Positions 22,675 to 34,787 of a DNA stretch of 64,000 bases are shown here, piece by piece. How positions within the stretch are numbered: position 1 is the first letter of the stretch; each line of letters begins with the position of its first letter. The notes under the pieces are model-generated. The model saw nothing but the letters and a program-made list of their open reading frames with translations, had not been told where the DNA came from and did not search any database. This DNA comes from Berberis thunbergii. Lineage: Eukaryota > Streptophyta > Magnoliopsida > Ranunculales > Berberidaceae. Where the stretch lies: NCBI GenBank assembly GCA_003290165.1, contig QNQO01000642.1, forward strand, positions 434,001-498,000, read 5' to 3'. The position numbers were made by a program, and so were the translations under genes.

Positions 22675-24377
22675 TTAGTAGCATTGATGAATTTCAATCA
22701 ATATCAATACTAAACTAGTAAATAATCACAAATCCAAATTGCATTCACATGCTACCTTGCTGACTAACCAGAGAAAATATTTTGAAGAGATTAATGAGGG
22801 ATAGTTATATTTAGAGATGGCAAATTTATTTATGTATATGTTTGCGCAAATAAAGTCATAACACTCAACATTTACAAGTCACATGATGAAAACAACCTAG
22901 ACATTTTCCTATGTTAAAAATGAACACTTCTACGGTGTCTGGTGCGTGCTTTGCATGCAAATCTTCCCTTTTTTAGGTTCAAATCAGATTTTTTTTTTCA
23001 AGCAACCTCACGTGCCTGGTATCATGTAGTGCACATGGCAGGTACCATTCAAGCACGCACCAGACATGAAATACCAGGCATCGTAGAATTTTTGGTTAAA
23101 AATATAACAAGGGATGCTACGTTCTTGCTATAGAAAATCAATAACATCATTAATTATTTGCATTCCCACATTCGCTATTATAATAAAAAAAAATGTATAG
23201 CTTACCACAAACTCAATTCAGTTTTTTTTTAGAAGCATGTCTAAATGTTGTAGGTTTGAAACTTAAATACAAAATAAAGACAAAAATTGTCAATTTAGTA
23301 ATTGTTCACATGCCATGGTGGAGGTGGCTGGAGTTGGCATGTTGGCTTTAGGGTGGTGGTGGCTGAAATAGAAAAGAGAAAATTTGGTGAAGATGAGATG
23401 AAAAAGGAGAAGAAAATGAAGTCGCGTGCTAGGGATTGGTTTTAAGTGAGGTACTAAATAGTAAACGATTAATTTGCATTTGGATCCCATGATTTATACC
23501 AACTTTGAGTTTGGGTTTTAAGTTTGTCTAATTTTAAGTCGGAGTTCCAAGACCACTTTGACTGTTAACTCATTGTCCAATAATTGAATATATTTTTTAA
23601 ATAATATTGACTTTGGTATAGATAGATTTAGACTATAGGTCCTACAATTTATACTAGCCTTGAGTTTAGGTCCTATATATGTGTAGAGTTGATGGTTAAT
23701 GGGGCAACATGTTCCCGAGACTCAGACTCAAAGCTGAAAAATTTGTGATCTAAATTCAAAACTGGTATTAACTACAATACCCAACTGCAAATTAATCGAA
23801 CAGTAAATAAATTTTTTTTAGACTAAACACGAAAGATAAAACTTTTTCAATACTATTTTCTTTACTTTTTTACTTGAAGTCCAATTTGGATGGAATGGAC
23901 AAAGTCGTGGAAGTAGTTTCGAAAGAAGAGATATTCTAAAAGTGTATTTTGTACTTTTGTGTTGGACTGGATTTAAAAATTTCCATACTGCTCAACTAAT
24001 TGGGCCATAATTAAATACCCATCTTCCTACAAATTGGGTTATGATATCTAATTGCAACCCACAAATAGCCGTTGAAATATCCAACTTGTACGAACTAGTT
24101 TAAGATAATTTTGAATAGAATATGATGTAGACCAATTTTGGTTGTGAATTGTGACGTAAACTCATTCATAGTCGACATTTTCACATGTCATGTTATTTTG
24201 CATTAGTTGACATATACTTGGCATGTAGTCATTTTCATTATCCATAAATTTAATTTGGCCCTTAAAATTAGAAAGCAGAAAATGTTAAGTTACTCCATTA
24301 GACTCAACATCCACACCAAGTGTTTGTGGTTCTTCACATGAATATTGGCTACTCATTACAGGTATATCTTGAGGAAA
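22675..24377. other. Gene-free flank of the CACTA element
   Basis: AT-rich intergenic sequence. Apart from the inverted repeat at 22936-23066, no feature was found. Confidence 0.4.
22936..23066. repeat. 131-bp inverted-repeat segment
   Basis: A perfect 16-bp inverted repeat, TGTCTGGTGCGTGCTT against AAGCACGCACCAGACA, closes a 131-bp segment. A second, imperfect inversion (TGCCTGGTATCATG and CATGAAATACCAGGCA, reaching to about 23083) overlaps its right side. It could be a very small MITE or a hairpin transcript source. No TSD was identified. Confidence 0.5.
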
Positions 24378-24380
24378 ACT

Positions 24381-24865
24381 CACTACAAAAAAATCGACAT
24401 CAGCGACGGCTACAATCCGTCGCCAATTGACCCAAAATCGTAGCTAAATCGAAACAGCGACGGCACACCAACCGTCGCCAAGCCGTAGCAACTATTATCG
24501 TCGCTATTTGACTCAGCGACGGCACAATAGCCGTTGCTAATTGGCGACCGCTACGAACCGTCACTAATTTGAAAACTACCGTCGCTAATTTCCAAATTCA
24601 AATACATATTAGCGACGGCTAGCTTACCGTTGCTAGCTAGCGACGGTTTATTACCGTCACTAATTTCCAAATTCAAATACATTAGCGACGGCTAGATTAC
24701 CGTTGCTAGCTAGCGACCGTTTCTTGCCGTCGCTAATTTCCAAATTCAAATTCATATTAGCGACGTCTAGATTACCGTTGCTAGCTAGCGACGGCTTCGT
24801 GCCGTCGCTAAGTCCCGAATTAGATTTCTTTAGCAACGGATAAATTGCCGTGGCTAAAAAAAAAA
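24381..24865. repeat. Left subterminal repeat array of the CACTA element
   Basis: More than a dozen copies of AGCGACGG or its complement CCGTCGCT, spaced 15-40 bases apart and often in facing pairs. In the En/Spm family such motifs are the binding sites of the TnpA accessory protein. Confidence 0.85.
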
Positions 24866-25281
24866 TTTATAAAAATTGAAAAAAAAAAATTTATAATTAA
24901 TTTTATAATACTTTTTTTTGCCATTATATTAATTTTATAATACTCAATAAACATCAAATTGAATTATAAACATCTTAATAAAACACTTTTTATTATAAAC
25001 ATCTTATACAATTATAAACATATTTGGCATATACTTTTTATTTGTCCCGTATAGAAATAATTTTTTTTGGCAAATTATAAACTTTTTAAACCTGAACAAA
25101 ATTAAATTAATTTTCATATACTCAATAAATTGTCCATTACAAAAAAATACAATCCCAAATACTGTCAACCTCAAATTGAGATAACTACATAAAACAAAAT
25201 TGTGATCGTCTATGCGACATAAAACAAAATTTTTAAATACAGTAATTGCTCACAGTAATTGCTTTAAGATCTGCATCAGCT
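24866..25281. other. AT-rich CACTA interior without genes
   Basis: Low-GC filler between the left repeat array and the truncated end of the CYP735A fragment. Nothing recognisable. Confidence 0.5.
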
Positions 25282-26582
25282 TGTGAGAAGGAGAGCAGTA
25301 GTTTCATGCCCAGCAAAGAAGAATGTCTTGCATTCATCCATTATCAACTGAAGGTTGTAGCTGAATCCCGTCGATGATTTCTTTTGTGTTTTAGCAAGAA
25401 GCATACCTAATAAGTCATTTCCATAAGAAGAGCTTCTACCAACTTCCATACAATCTTTTCTACTCTGTATGATCTCCATCAGTAACTTCTCTACTTCCAT
25501 CTTGAGTGCTTTGATATCTCTGTTGAATTTACTGGGAAAGAATCGGAAAAATACAAAAATAAATTAGCTAACTATTTGAAAGACTCGAACATAATGAAAG
25601 TGATAGATCTCTAAAGTGAAACAGAATGAAAGAATATTTAAAAGGAAAAACACATAGAAAACTCATTTATGGCCTCTAATTCTTATGGTTACAATAGAAT
25701 CAAAGCATAAAACCATCCAAGCAAACATACCGACTTCCAGGTAGGCATGAATGCCTGCTAGATTGGGCGCAAAGACTCTGTAACGACGTAAGCAGATGGA
25801 AAATTCGCTTCCCTTTCTCATAACTACTATCAAATTCGGTTCTTGATATGATGTCGGCAGTCAGCCTAGTCATGTACTCACTAATCTCAACCTCAGCTTT
25901 GCCTGATTCTGTAACAGATTGTAATTCTCCAAGCATTTGTTTAGTGCATTCCACCATGTACCCCACATGACTCTGAAGTGCATTTACACCAATTCATGAT
26001 GATTAACAATTAGACTTTTTTTCCTAAAAGAAATTCATATCACATTCTACTTCAATTTTGCACACATTTACCTTGAGTTTATCAGGCATGAATGCCGCAG
26101 CAGTTACATGGCGTTGGTGGTACCAATTGTTACCATTAGCCATTAATAGACCTTTCCCAATAAAATTCTTCGAATTTTGTTGTTGTAACCAAGATTTGCC
26201 TGAGAGATTGTTGTATTTAGATGAAAGCAGCTCTTTGATCATCTCTGTCTCTGTCACTTCCAACCCAATATATGAACCTTTTGCCTGAGAATCATCCAAA
26301 GAAGATTAAGTACTTGTATATTTTGGTCATCATAGGCAGAGAAAAGAAGACAAGAATGGCATAGTTTATATGTGCATACCATATATTTTAAACCACAGAG
26401 AATAATGTGGTAATAAACGACTAACGATATCATGATGAATTGAAGGCATGTCATGGGAAGTGGTCTTAGAGACAAGGGAGGCAACGTCCGGAATGTTACC
26501 AACCAAAAATCGGGGTTTAGGACCATCGACTCCTTGTATCTGCATGATCTTTCTGATACGTCTTGGAGTTAGCCAGTAACCA
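25282..26582 (-). pseudogene. Captured CYP735A (cytokinin hydroxylase) fragment
   Basis: Four consecutive exons with their introns. Exon 26582-26380 (YWLTPRRIRKI, SIHHDIVSRLLPHY), exon 26284-26072 (SWLQQQNSKNFIGKGLLMAN), exon 25972-25732 (LTADIISRTEF) and exon 25531-25282 (GRSSSYGNDLLGMLL, MDECKTFFFAGHETT). Acceptors and donors are canonical. The wording is that of CYP735A, the P450 that makes trans-zeatin-type cytokinins at the endoplasmic reticulum. The fragment stops just after the I-helix oxygen-binding motif AGHETT. The ExxR, PERF and haem-cysteine regions are absent, as is the membrane anchor before YWLTPRR, so it cannot be an enzyme. Retained introns show capture from genomic DNA. Confidence 0.88.
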
Positions 26583-27842
26583 GAGTGTACCCAAGGGTGA
26601 ATAAGCAACCAGCGTACACACAATAACCGCATCCACGCAGCCGCAGAATCTCAAAAACCGCAACCACACAGCAAGTCGGGCCGCAGCACTCAGCACTCAG
26701 CCAGAACACAGCATCGCAACAGCAGTCCATGTCATCGCAGCTTCGGACCGCAGTAAACGCAGCACCCATCCAAACAGAGAACACTCTGTTTTGCGACAGA
26801 CTGCCCAGTGCAGTGCGCACCCACCGTGCTGCTGCTTGTCCCCCTGTTTTGCGACAGACTGCCCACTCTGTTTTGCGACAGACTGCCCAATCCTGTTTTG
26901 CAGTTCCCTGCAGTCCAAAAAACATTTATATTTACGCAGAAAAGAGTAAAATGAAAAATGAGAAGATGAAACAGCAGGAAAGGAAGATTAATAGTAAAAC
27001 AGCATTCAAGGGGAAGAAGAAACGTACTGTGACGGAACAAGTGGACTATAGACAAATAAAGGAAGTGGAACTTGAGAAACCCTCCAAATTACTAACAGTT
27101 CTATCAATGTTTAACACTAAATTTAGGATATGGTAACTAGCAATAAGGAAAGGAATACAACAACCAGACCCAAAATATTGTACAATTTGAATATGGAGGG
27201 TCAAATTTACTTAATCAAGAGGGGGCAGATTTGAGGATTATGTTGTACATCTCAAGGACTTTCTTTTATAACTAGGTTTTTCCCCCTCTTTATCTTGATG
27301 TTATCTCAACCTCTTCCTAATATCTAATATATATACTTCGACCAACCAAAAAGGTATTAAATGAGATAGAAAACCCAGACTCCTAATATAAGATACTGAT
27401 CTTAATGTTCAAAAGCAATCTGCCAACAGAAATTCTAGTCATTCATCATTCAATTCAATATAAGAAAACAATTGAAGGCCTCTCGGTACAATGGACACTT
27501 ATAATGCAAAGCTATTTGATCTAAATAAATGTTAAGATGTTTCAGAGAGTGAATTGCTATTTAAAAAGTGCATAACTGCATGATAAACACATGCTAACCC
27601 ATAAATTTGGGATTTTCCTTGTAAGGTCACCGGAAAGAATTGGAATATAAATTGATTCATACAGGAAAAAAAAATCCATAGATTCAATCATTTTACCTAT
27701 GGAGATTTGAAAAAATAATAACAATAATGTAAGGAAATAGAAATAAATAAAAACAAGTACCCAGATTCTAAAGAGCAATTTAAAATTGAAGAGATCTTAA
27801 ACATACTTGATTGCCCAGTAGTTTAATAAACAAATGACTTAC
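26583..27842. other. CACTA interior between captured genes, with short tandem repeats
   Basis: Immediately beyond the CYP735A fragment is a GC-richer stretch (26590-26925) holding tandem copies of TTTTGCGACAGACTGCCCA near 26789, 26848 and 26870, plus a shortened copy. The rest is AT-rich and unassigned. Open frames here arise from the tandem repeat and show no known domain. Confidence 0.6.
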
Positions 27843-28768
27843 TCGTGCTCCAGGGCCTGTGCTGCTGTCAAACGCTTTCGAGGATCATATCTGCAGACAC
27901 AACAAAGCACATTATGAGCATATAAGAATGGACAAAACGTCTACACATGCAATACCAGCAAAAAAATCAGATATGTAATCATTTTCCTAAAATTATAGAA
28001 GAATAAGTTGGTACACATACTCGAGCATCTTTGAGAGGAGGTCAAATGCATGACTCTTTGGATGAACAACACTGTTAAGTCCAGTATTGTCACTGTTGGA
28101 AGCATACAACAAAAGAACACCACAACTTAATAATTCTTGTTAACCATTGTAAGCAGTATTATCAATATTATGGGTTAGTTTAGCAATATTAGTGAGGAAG
28201 GTTCACAATGGCCTGAGTAAAATAAAATGGTAAACAAATCTTCTGACAAAAGTGAAAGATAGAAACTGGTCAGGCAGGGACTCTTACCTAAGACCTTAAA
28301 TATCTTGTCCAGCTGATCAAGCAGCACTAATGCAAAGACAGTGTTAGGAAACAAACAAAGAATATCTTAGTAGTATTGCTAAGCCACTCAACTAGGAAGT
28401 TATCTTGGAAACAGAACAAACCAAACAAATAACTGAATGTATGTCAAGAAAGAAGACATCTAAAAGTACACTTGTACCTGAAAAGGATTAGGTGTGGCTT
28501 TGACTTCAACTCCTTGAAATAGCGGTTTTAAAGTTATCAGCTCGGCGAAAATACATCCAACTGCCCACATATCTAGATCGAATCTTAAGGAAGATTTAGT
28601 CACATTTAAGACAATTTCTTTACAAACTCGATTCATTTCAACACACAAATTAATTAAGGAGAAATGAGACACGTGAACTGCAAATTAACAGAGGATACCA
28701 ACAACACTTGTGTAGTGCTTGGCCCCTAGAAGCAGCTCAGGTGCTCGATACCATATAGTTACCACTAC
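27843..28768 (-). pseudogene. Captured CDKE (CDK8-type kinase) fragment
   Basis: Five exons in order with introns: 28768-28699 ([21 protein letters not shown]), 28572-28478 ([23 protein letters not shown]), 28320-28288 (LDQLDKIFKVLG), 28092-28021 (HAFDLLSKMLE) and 27890-27843 (YDPRKRLTAAQALEHE). These are the C-lobe of plant CDKE, the Mediator-associated kinase called HUA ENHANCER 3 in Arabidopsis. The ATP-binding N-lobe and the catalytic HRD and DFG segments are missing. The acceptor before the LDQLDK exon reads GC rather than AG, so correct splicing there is doubtful. It is a gene fragment carried by the CACTA element. Confidence 0.9.
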
Positions 28769-29996
28769 CTGCCAGTAAGCATCAATATCTATGAGCAAGG
28801 AATTGCTATTTGATTTGAAACATTCACATCCCATAAAAGGAACAAGAGCTTGAGGATATAGCATACATAATCAGAAATTCTTTCATGGTCTAAACAACAT
28901 TTATGCACCCAAACCTACATATAGAATAGTCTCAAAGTAAAGGAAGACTGCAGAGTCAATAAATGCATTGATTAGCACACCCTCGAAATATATTTCAAAT
29001 TCCATTTTAGTTAGTAGCAACAGAAGTCAAAATATTTGAGTCCTTTCTATATGGAATTAACTACAAGAGCATGGGGTTTGAATCGTTTGATTGAGGCATG
29101 TCGCATTTCTGAAAAATAGAACTCAGGCATGACAAGCTAATAATGAATGTTTGCTTCAATTCACTAGAAAATTCTAAGAATAATTCCCCAATAATGATCC
29201 TTTGATAAACACATTTGTGAACTGCGCACCAAACACACTAACAAAGAGTGAATCTTCAAGGACTTTCAGAACACAAAATATAATAAACAAAACAAACTTG
29301 CCGCATGCCGTCTTGTATAAACAAAGTAAACCGGATTCACATTATTGACTAAACTATTCATATTATTGACTTAATTATTAAAAATAGCATCATTCTTTAG
29401 AAATAAGAAATAAATAAATAAAAATGATACTTAAAAAAATCACTGGTGACGAGTATAATGATTAAGGAAAGCCATAGACTACCAAAAGCAGACACAAAAG
29501 CCATAGACTACCAAACAACATTCAAAACCCCATATTTCTATCTCAGACTCAACACACACTATAACTCAGAAACCTCATCAACTCAAAACATTCAAACACA
29601 CCTCAAATTCAAGAACTTGGAACAAATGAAATCAAAAATCAAAACACCCCCATTAATGAAAAGCCATAGACTAGCATGTAAAGTACAATAAAACCCAATT
29701 TTTATACCCGACATTGAAGGGATCAGCTGAACCATCCACAGGCAAATCCCTATAAAGAATAACCAACCCCAATTTTTATACCCGACATTATAGGAGAACT
29801 ACACATAAAAGACTTCAATAAAAAAAAAACAAATTGATAGCAGCCTACATGGAATAAGAAGCGCGACGGTTACAAGCGAGGGATGAACATACTCTGATGA
29901 AAGGAATTGCTGGAATCAAGCTCTAATGAGATCAAGACCCTGCCTAACTCTGCGTAAATTATGAGAAAGGCTCTCCGGCTTTCTGACTGTTACGAG
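28769..29996. other. CACTA interior, unassigned
   Basis: AT-rich sequence. The first few hundred bases may be intron upstream of the CDKE exon. On the minus strand around 29700-29760 there is a short coding-like stretch (PVDGSADPFNVGY) that may be a piece of another captured gene I cannot name. Confidence 0.4.
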
Positions 29997-30157
29997 AAAG
30001 GCTCCCCTCCATGCAGCCGGTTGGTAGCTCCCATGACAATAACATGAGCTTGTGATTTCAGTCCATCCATGACTTAACAGCAATTGACTTAAAGAGTTGG
30101 GGGTGTCTACGAGGGAGCTCCACTAGCTCCCTGATATGAGCCATCTGCTTTCTCACG
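29997..30157 (-). pseudogene. Captured CDC48/p97 AAA-ATPase fragment with internal deletion
   Basis: Two blocks of the first ATPase domain of CDC48 abut. [19 protein letters not shown]...FKSIAVK lies around 30157-30070, then in another frame [18 protein letters not shown] around 30069-30005. In an intact CDC48 about 80 codons lie between these blocks and include the Walker A and Walker B motifs. Here they are gone and the junction shifts the frame. The orientation matches that of the neighbouring captured genes. CDC48 is a hexameric segregase of ubiquitylated proteins; this piece is not functional. Confidence 0.85.
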
Positions 30158-30407
30158 TTCATTTACCTATGCATTCAGCAAATTGTTACTACTTTTCCAA
30201 GCAACCTTTTACAAGCATACAAATAGCATTCAAGCAGCATTCAGCATACATTTGAGCAATTGAAGCATACGATTCAGCATTCAGCATTCAGCATTCAAGC
30301 ATTTTATCACTTTAGCATTCAAGCAGCATTCAACATTCAAATTAGCTATGGTTCAAGTTTAATTATTCATGTATTTAGGTGCGTGTGGTTAAAGTTTAAT
30401 TACTCAC

Positions 30408-32615
30408 CCCGCTTGGCTGCGTCGCGGATCCCATTTGAGGTTGCATGTTTGACATGAATGCTCTAAATGCCTCCATATCATTGGTCAATGTGTCTACCTT
30501 CCGATTGGTTGTCTCTAGATTTGTTGTCGTTGTCTCCAGCTTTGCTGTCGTTGTCTCCAACTTTGTTGTCGTTGTCTCCAGCTTTGCTTCAGTGGCTGCT
30601 AGCTTCTCCTTCGTAGCTACGAGCTCTTATGCAGTTGCATCATGAGCTACAAGCAGCTGTTGCTTAGTAAGCTCATGTGATTCCACTAGTTCACGTACTT
30701 TGGCATTAGCTTCACCCCCCACTGCATTGCGGAGCATTTGTCGAGTGACGCCAACCCCATACATCTTGGCCCTCCCATGTCCATCCCCCCCATCACATCT
30801 GTAAACGCCTCCTCCCTATTCATTCCCTCCCGGCCCTCTGTTGGCTGTGTTAGCTGTTCCATTTGCTCCTGCATCAAAACAGATACGCATACCCATAACC
30901 CATAAATGATCAAATACAGTTTATGATGGTTAACAACATTTGAACAACACATTAACTAGGTACATTCATATAATTCCATAGAATATAACGTACATATCTC
31001 CTTGCTGCTTCAGGCTGAGGGAATAATCCATCAGATAATGTGTAAGTTGCTTTGAACATTTGCATACGATCTGGTTCTTGTTCATTTGGGTTTTTTTCTC
31101 TCTGGAATAATACAAATTACATTAAAAGAATATACATAAGCTAGTACATCTTCATGCATTAAGGGGTAATATATGAGCGGCATGGCATGGTTCCACATCG
31201 ATGGGAATGACATGGTTCCACATCGATTGGGAAATCATTTACGTGCAAATAGAAATCATTGTGCATTATATATAGAAATCATTATATATAGAAATCATCT
31301 TCATTATATATAGAAATCATTGGGAAAAAAATTGCTACCTCTTCCTCCCATTTACGTGCAAATGACATGGTTCCACATCGATGAATCATCTTCAATCGGG
31401 CGCGATTTGATTTATTTTGTGCACTGACTTTCTGCATACAAACACAAATTCACAGTTACAATTCCTTTCAATCATATGAACTATCGTACTAGTTAAACTA
31501 CAGTACTTAACATATACACCTTAAAATCTTCGCTCCTCCAGTACTGTACAAGCATCCGCCACTGAGCCTTATCCACCCCATCATCAGTGTGCTCATATTG
31601 TTGCTCAAGTGGTCGCTCATACCTATGATATGCCTTGAACAAATCATGTTTCCATTGTTTCCAACTATAGCAAGCTTTTGTTTGGACCCATCTCTGTCAA
31701 ATTTTATAATAAAGTTTTTTTAGTATAATATAATCACATGACGATATATAAAAACACTAATTATCAAATTTGAAACAAATATCACTCGTCAAAATAGACA
31801 AAGACTTTTGTTTTGTCCGTACAGTTTTCAAATGAGAACTTTGCCTGTGACAAAAATGTAGGATTCCAATAATTATGAAGTTACGATAAGTAATATAGAA
31901 ATACGATTTGGGAAAATGTGCTATGTCGTATATTATTAAACTTGCCAGACTATTACCGATATTAGCTTCCAAATAGTTTCCTTCACATCTGGTGAAATCT
32001 TCGGCCATTTGCAAGGTGAAAGAGGCACCTTACTTCCATCCCGTGCGATTATACCAATTTCAGTGGATACTTTAGCTGCTACCTTGCCTATAGGCTGTCC
32101 AAAGGCATTGCATTTCACCACCATCAATTTTGTATGGTTTGGGCCATCATATTGATGCATCCCCCTGCGTTTCTTATATCGTTCTACTGCAATTCCAATA
32201 GCACCAAAGTAAAATAAGCTATATCTCATGAATATTAAAAAAAAAATCGATTTCCTCAAACTATGTCATATGTGGAAAAAAAATATTTTACACTTGCGAT
32301 AAGTCAGCAAACATTACCTATACGAACAGCTTCATCCCTATGCCTTGTAGATAGGCGTCCATCTGCACTCCTCTCTAGTTGTTGTTCAATTTCATTCATA
32401 TCATGGTTAGCAAGGTCTTGTTGATCTTCAGATAGCGACTGTCCCTCTCCAGCAATAGAGGGAGTCATAGTCTCAGGGACTACACTATCTGTTTGAGATA
32501 GTTGAGACACATGCTCTGACCTTTCCTGACTTGATATAGCTTGTGAAGTAGAAGCATGTTGTGATAAGGTTGCTTTTCGAGAATGCAACTGTCCTCTTTG
32601 AGTTAGACGCCTCAT
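30408..32615 (-). pseudogene. CACTA tnpA-like protein (Transposase_24), near-intact
   Basis: A six-exon gene with canonical GT...AG borders: 32615-32318, 32186-31957, 31693-31520, 31431-31339, 31101-30994 and 30868-30408. Phases join correctly. The protein begins MRRLTQRGQ, has a Ser/Gln-rich head, then the Transposase_24 core (GQPIGKVAAKVSTEIG, CYSWKQWKHDLFKAYHRYE, WRSEDFK, NRARLKM, SFARKWEE). Its tail is a Glu/Thr/Lys-rich coiled coil built on LETTT repeats. Related En/Spm TnpA proteins bind the subterminal repeats. Two lesions fall in exon 6: one G appears missing from the G run at 30785-30791, and an in-frame TAA sits at 30627-30629. Additional 3' exons beyond 30408 could exist. Confidence 0.75.
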
Positions 32616-33960
32616 CTCTAGATTTTTTTAACCTGTTATGACATTCAAGATTGCACATATTCATGCATAGAAAAAAAATATATAAGTTCATGAATTTATT
32701 AATTGACATTTATGAAAACCAAAAATTTATTCTTTTAAAAAGATACAATAAAACAAGTATATATTATACTTTATCTTTTACGGCTATTCAAATTTGAAGC
32801 TTGCTCTTGTAAGGTTTTACAAACTCAATATATTATTTCTGTATGATGCTCTATCCCTAAAAGCCATGCAAATGGAGGATCAACCCAAATATATCAAACG
32901 AACCCAAAGTTCAAATTAAACGAAACAAGCAGGATATTGCACGCTTTTGGCATATCTACCCATTAGCTAATAATTGTTTATTCCACGCTTATTGAATGTC
33001 TCTCTCAAAGTAGTTGTATATATTCATGTTCAACTTTCACATAAAAAGTAAGCAAGCCAAATGCAGAATAATTAGAAGTAAACGACAATTTCAAATCATT
33101 AACCCTAAGCGAGCTCGAAGTATGAGCTTTATGTTATGTCTGATAAGTTGTTATTAGAGAACACCTTAGTTTCATGACAAGTTTGCCTTGTCATGCAAGC
33201 TCCTTTTTATTATTTTGAATGCCCTAGTATGAAAAAAAAATGCAAGAAAAGCAGGGCACTAACATGGTCAACAAAAGCAGTGCACTAACATGGTCAAAAC
33301 AAAACCAATCTAATCAAGCATTTCACTATTGGTTGGTACACTTAAAATACATCAAAAGTGTGGACGGTCTGACTTAATTCTACCATCCACATCTATTGCT
33401 ATAGATGGTAAGAAGATTTAATAATTCATTAAATTCCACTTGAGCTCCATGAAAAAGTTTTGCTAAATTTGAACATGTAAGGAATTTTACAAGTATATTT
33501 TGATTGTATGGAAGAAATTTTACAATCATACTATTACATTGAAAACTAAAGCTTGTGTATGTATATATGAAAACAGACTTGGGAAGGTTTAGACGTCTAG
33601 CTTGAATTCCTAGAAGAGTTCTACTTCCATCTTTAGACTAAAAGTCTGTGAGTTTGGAGTAGTATTAGTTGTTCGCCACTGCCACTGCCACTTTTACAGT
33701 TCAAAACAATATAAAAAATTTGCATCTTTACACTAAAATTTGCAAAACAATATAAACCTAAGCAAGATATTCTACTTCCATCTTTAGACTAAGAGTCTGT
33801 GAATTCTACAATATAAACAATATAAACCTAAGAGTCTGTGATTTTATTTTTACTTACCTTGTTAGAGCACAAAAACCCTTGTTAGAGCACAAAAACCCCA
33901 AATATCTCCCACCTTGATGTTGAAGAAGATGAAGAACGAGATGAACTTCCTGGATGCAGA
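32616..33960. other. Upstream region of the tnpA-like gene
   Basis: No gene. A splice-acceptor-like TAG lies directly before the tnpA ATG, so a 5' UTR intron may extend here. Short direct repeats occur (TTGTTAGAGCACAAAAAC twice near 33867-33897; AGAGTCTGTGA-type repeats around 33640-33840). Confidence 0.4.
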
Positions 33961-33965
33961 ATGAT

Positions 33966-34390
33966 TCCTCTCAGACCTTCTTCCTCTGAAAATCGAGGGT
34001 TCTTCCCTTCAAAATATGGTTCTTCCTCTCAGACCTTCTTCCTCTCACAGTTTCTTCCTCTGAAAATCGCTCGTTTTCCTCTCAGACCTTCTTCCTCTGA
34101 AAATCGAGGGTTCTTCCCTTCAAAATATGGTTCTTCCTCTCAGACCTTCTTCCTCTCACAGTTTTCCTCGCAGAGCTTCTTCCTCTCAAACCTTCGTCCT
34201 CTCAAAATCGCTCTTCCAAACCTTCTTCCTCTCTCTGCGTCGTCCTCTGCAATGATTCTTCCTCTCACAGGTTCTTCTCAACGATTCTTCCTCAATGATT
34301 CTTCCTCTCACAGGTTCTTCTTCTCAATGGTTCTTCCTCTCTCTGCTTCTCAATGATTCTTCCTCTCTCTGCTTCGTCCTCTGCAAGTAA
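33966..34390. repeat. TTCTTCCTCTCA-rich minisatellite
   Basis: A ~112-bp unit occurs twice (starting near 33966 and 34078), then degenerates into many TTCTTCCTCT units. It yields open frames on both strands that are repeat artefacts. On the minus strand it lies between the fimbrin leader and tnpA. Confidence 0.8.
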
Positions 34391-34479
34391 TACTCTCTTC
34401 ACAAAACAAAAAAAAAGCGGGATTCCCAAATTTTTTCGCGCCGAATGGTTTTTATTTTGTGCCCCTTTTTTTTCTCGAT

Positions 34480-34560
34480 TAGGGACGGCTAAAAACCGTA
34501 GGTAGGATTTGTAAATCTTAGCTACGGTTATTATACCGTAGCTAAGTAAAATTTTTGTCA
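34480..34560. repeat. Internal copy of CACTA subterminal motifs
   Basis: GGGACGGCTAAAAACCGTAG and TTAGCTACGGTTATTATACC-type facing motifs, the same vocabulary as the terminal arrays but 3.9 kb inside the right end. A similar patch occurs at about 35395-35560. Confidence 0.6.
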
Positions 34561-34787
34561 ATATATATTTTTTTCAAATATACACTTATGGACTAAAACG
34601 TAGCAAAGTGTTTTTATTTGTCAATCCCAAATAAGTAATAGGTGGAAAATCCCCCAGTGTGACTTTACCACCCAATTGACTCCTCGGTCAAATAAACTGC
34701 ATGAAGTCCATCCAAATTCACAATTCATTTCTCATAATCCATCAACGTACAACTGATATCAGGCACAAATCAATTCAATAAAAACAC

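Noticed and set aside
26729..27136. 135-codon open frame near the CYP735A fragment
   Set aside because: Its first half is a translation of the short tandem repeat and its second half is Lys-rich AT sequence; no family resemblance.
25282..28768. Functional P450 and kinase genes
   Set aside because: Both lack essential parts (haem-binding end; ATP-binding lobe and HRD/DFG segments) and lie inside a transposon.
30445..30645. 66-codon Val/Ser-rich open frame on the plus strand
   Set aside because: It is the antisense of the tnpA coiled-coil tail with LETTT repeats.
33961..34356. 131-codon open frame on the plus strand
   Set aside because: It is a translation of the TTCTTCCTCTCA minisatellite; the repeated SSSENRGFFPSKYG wording follows DNA repeats.
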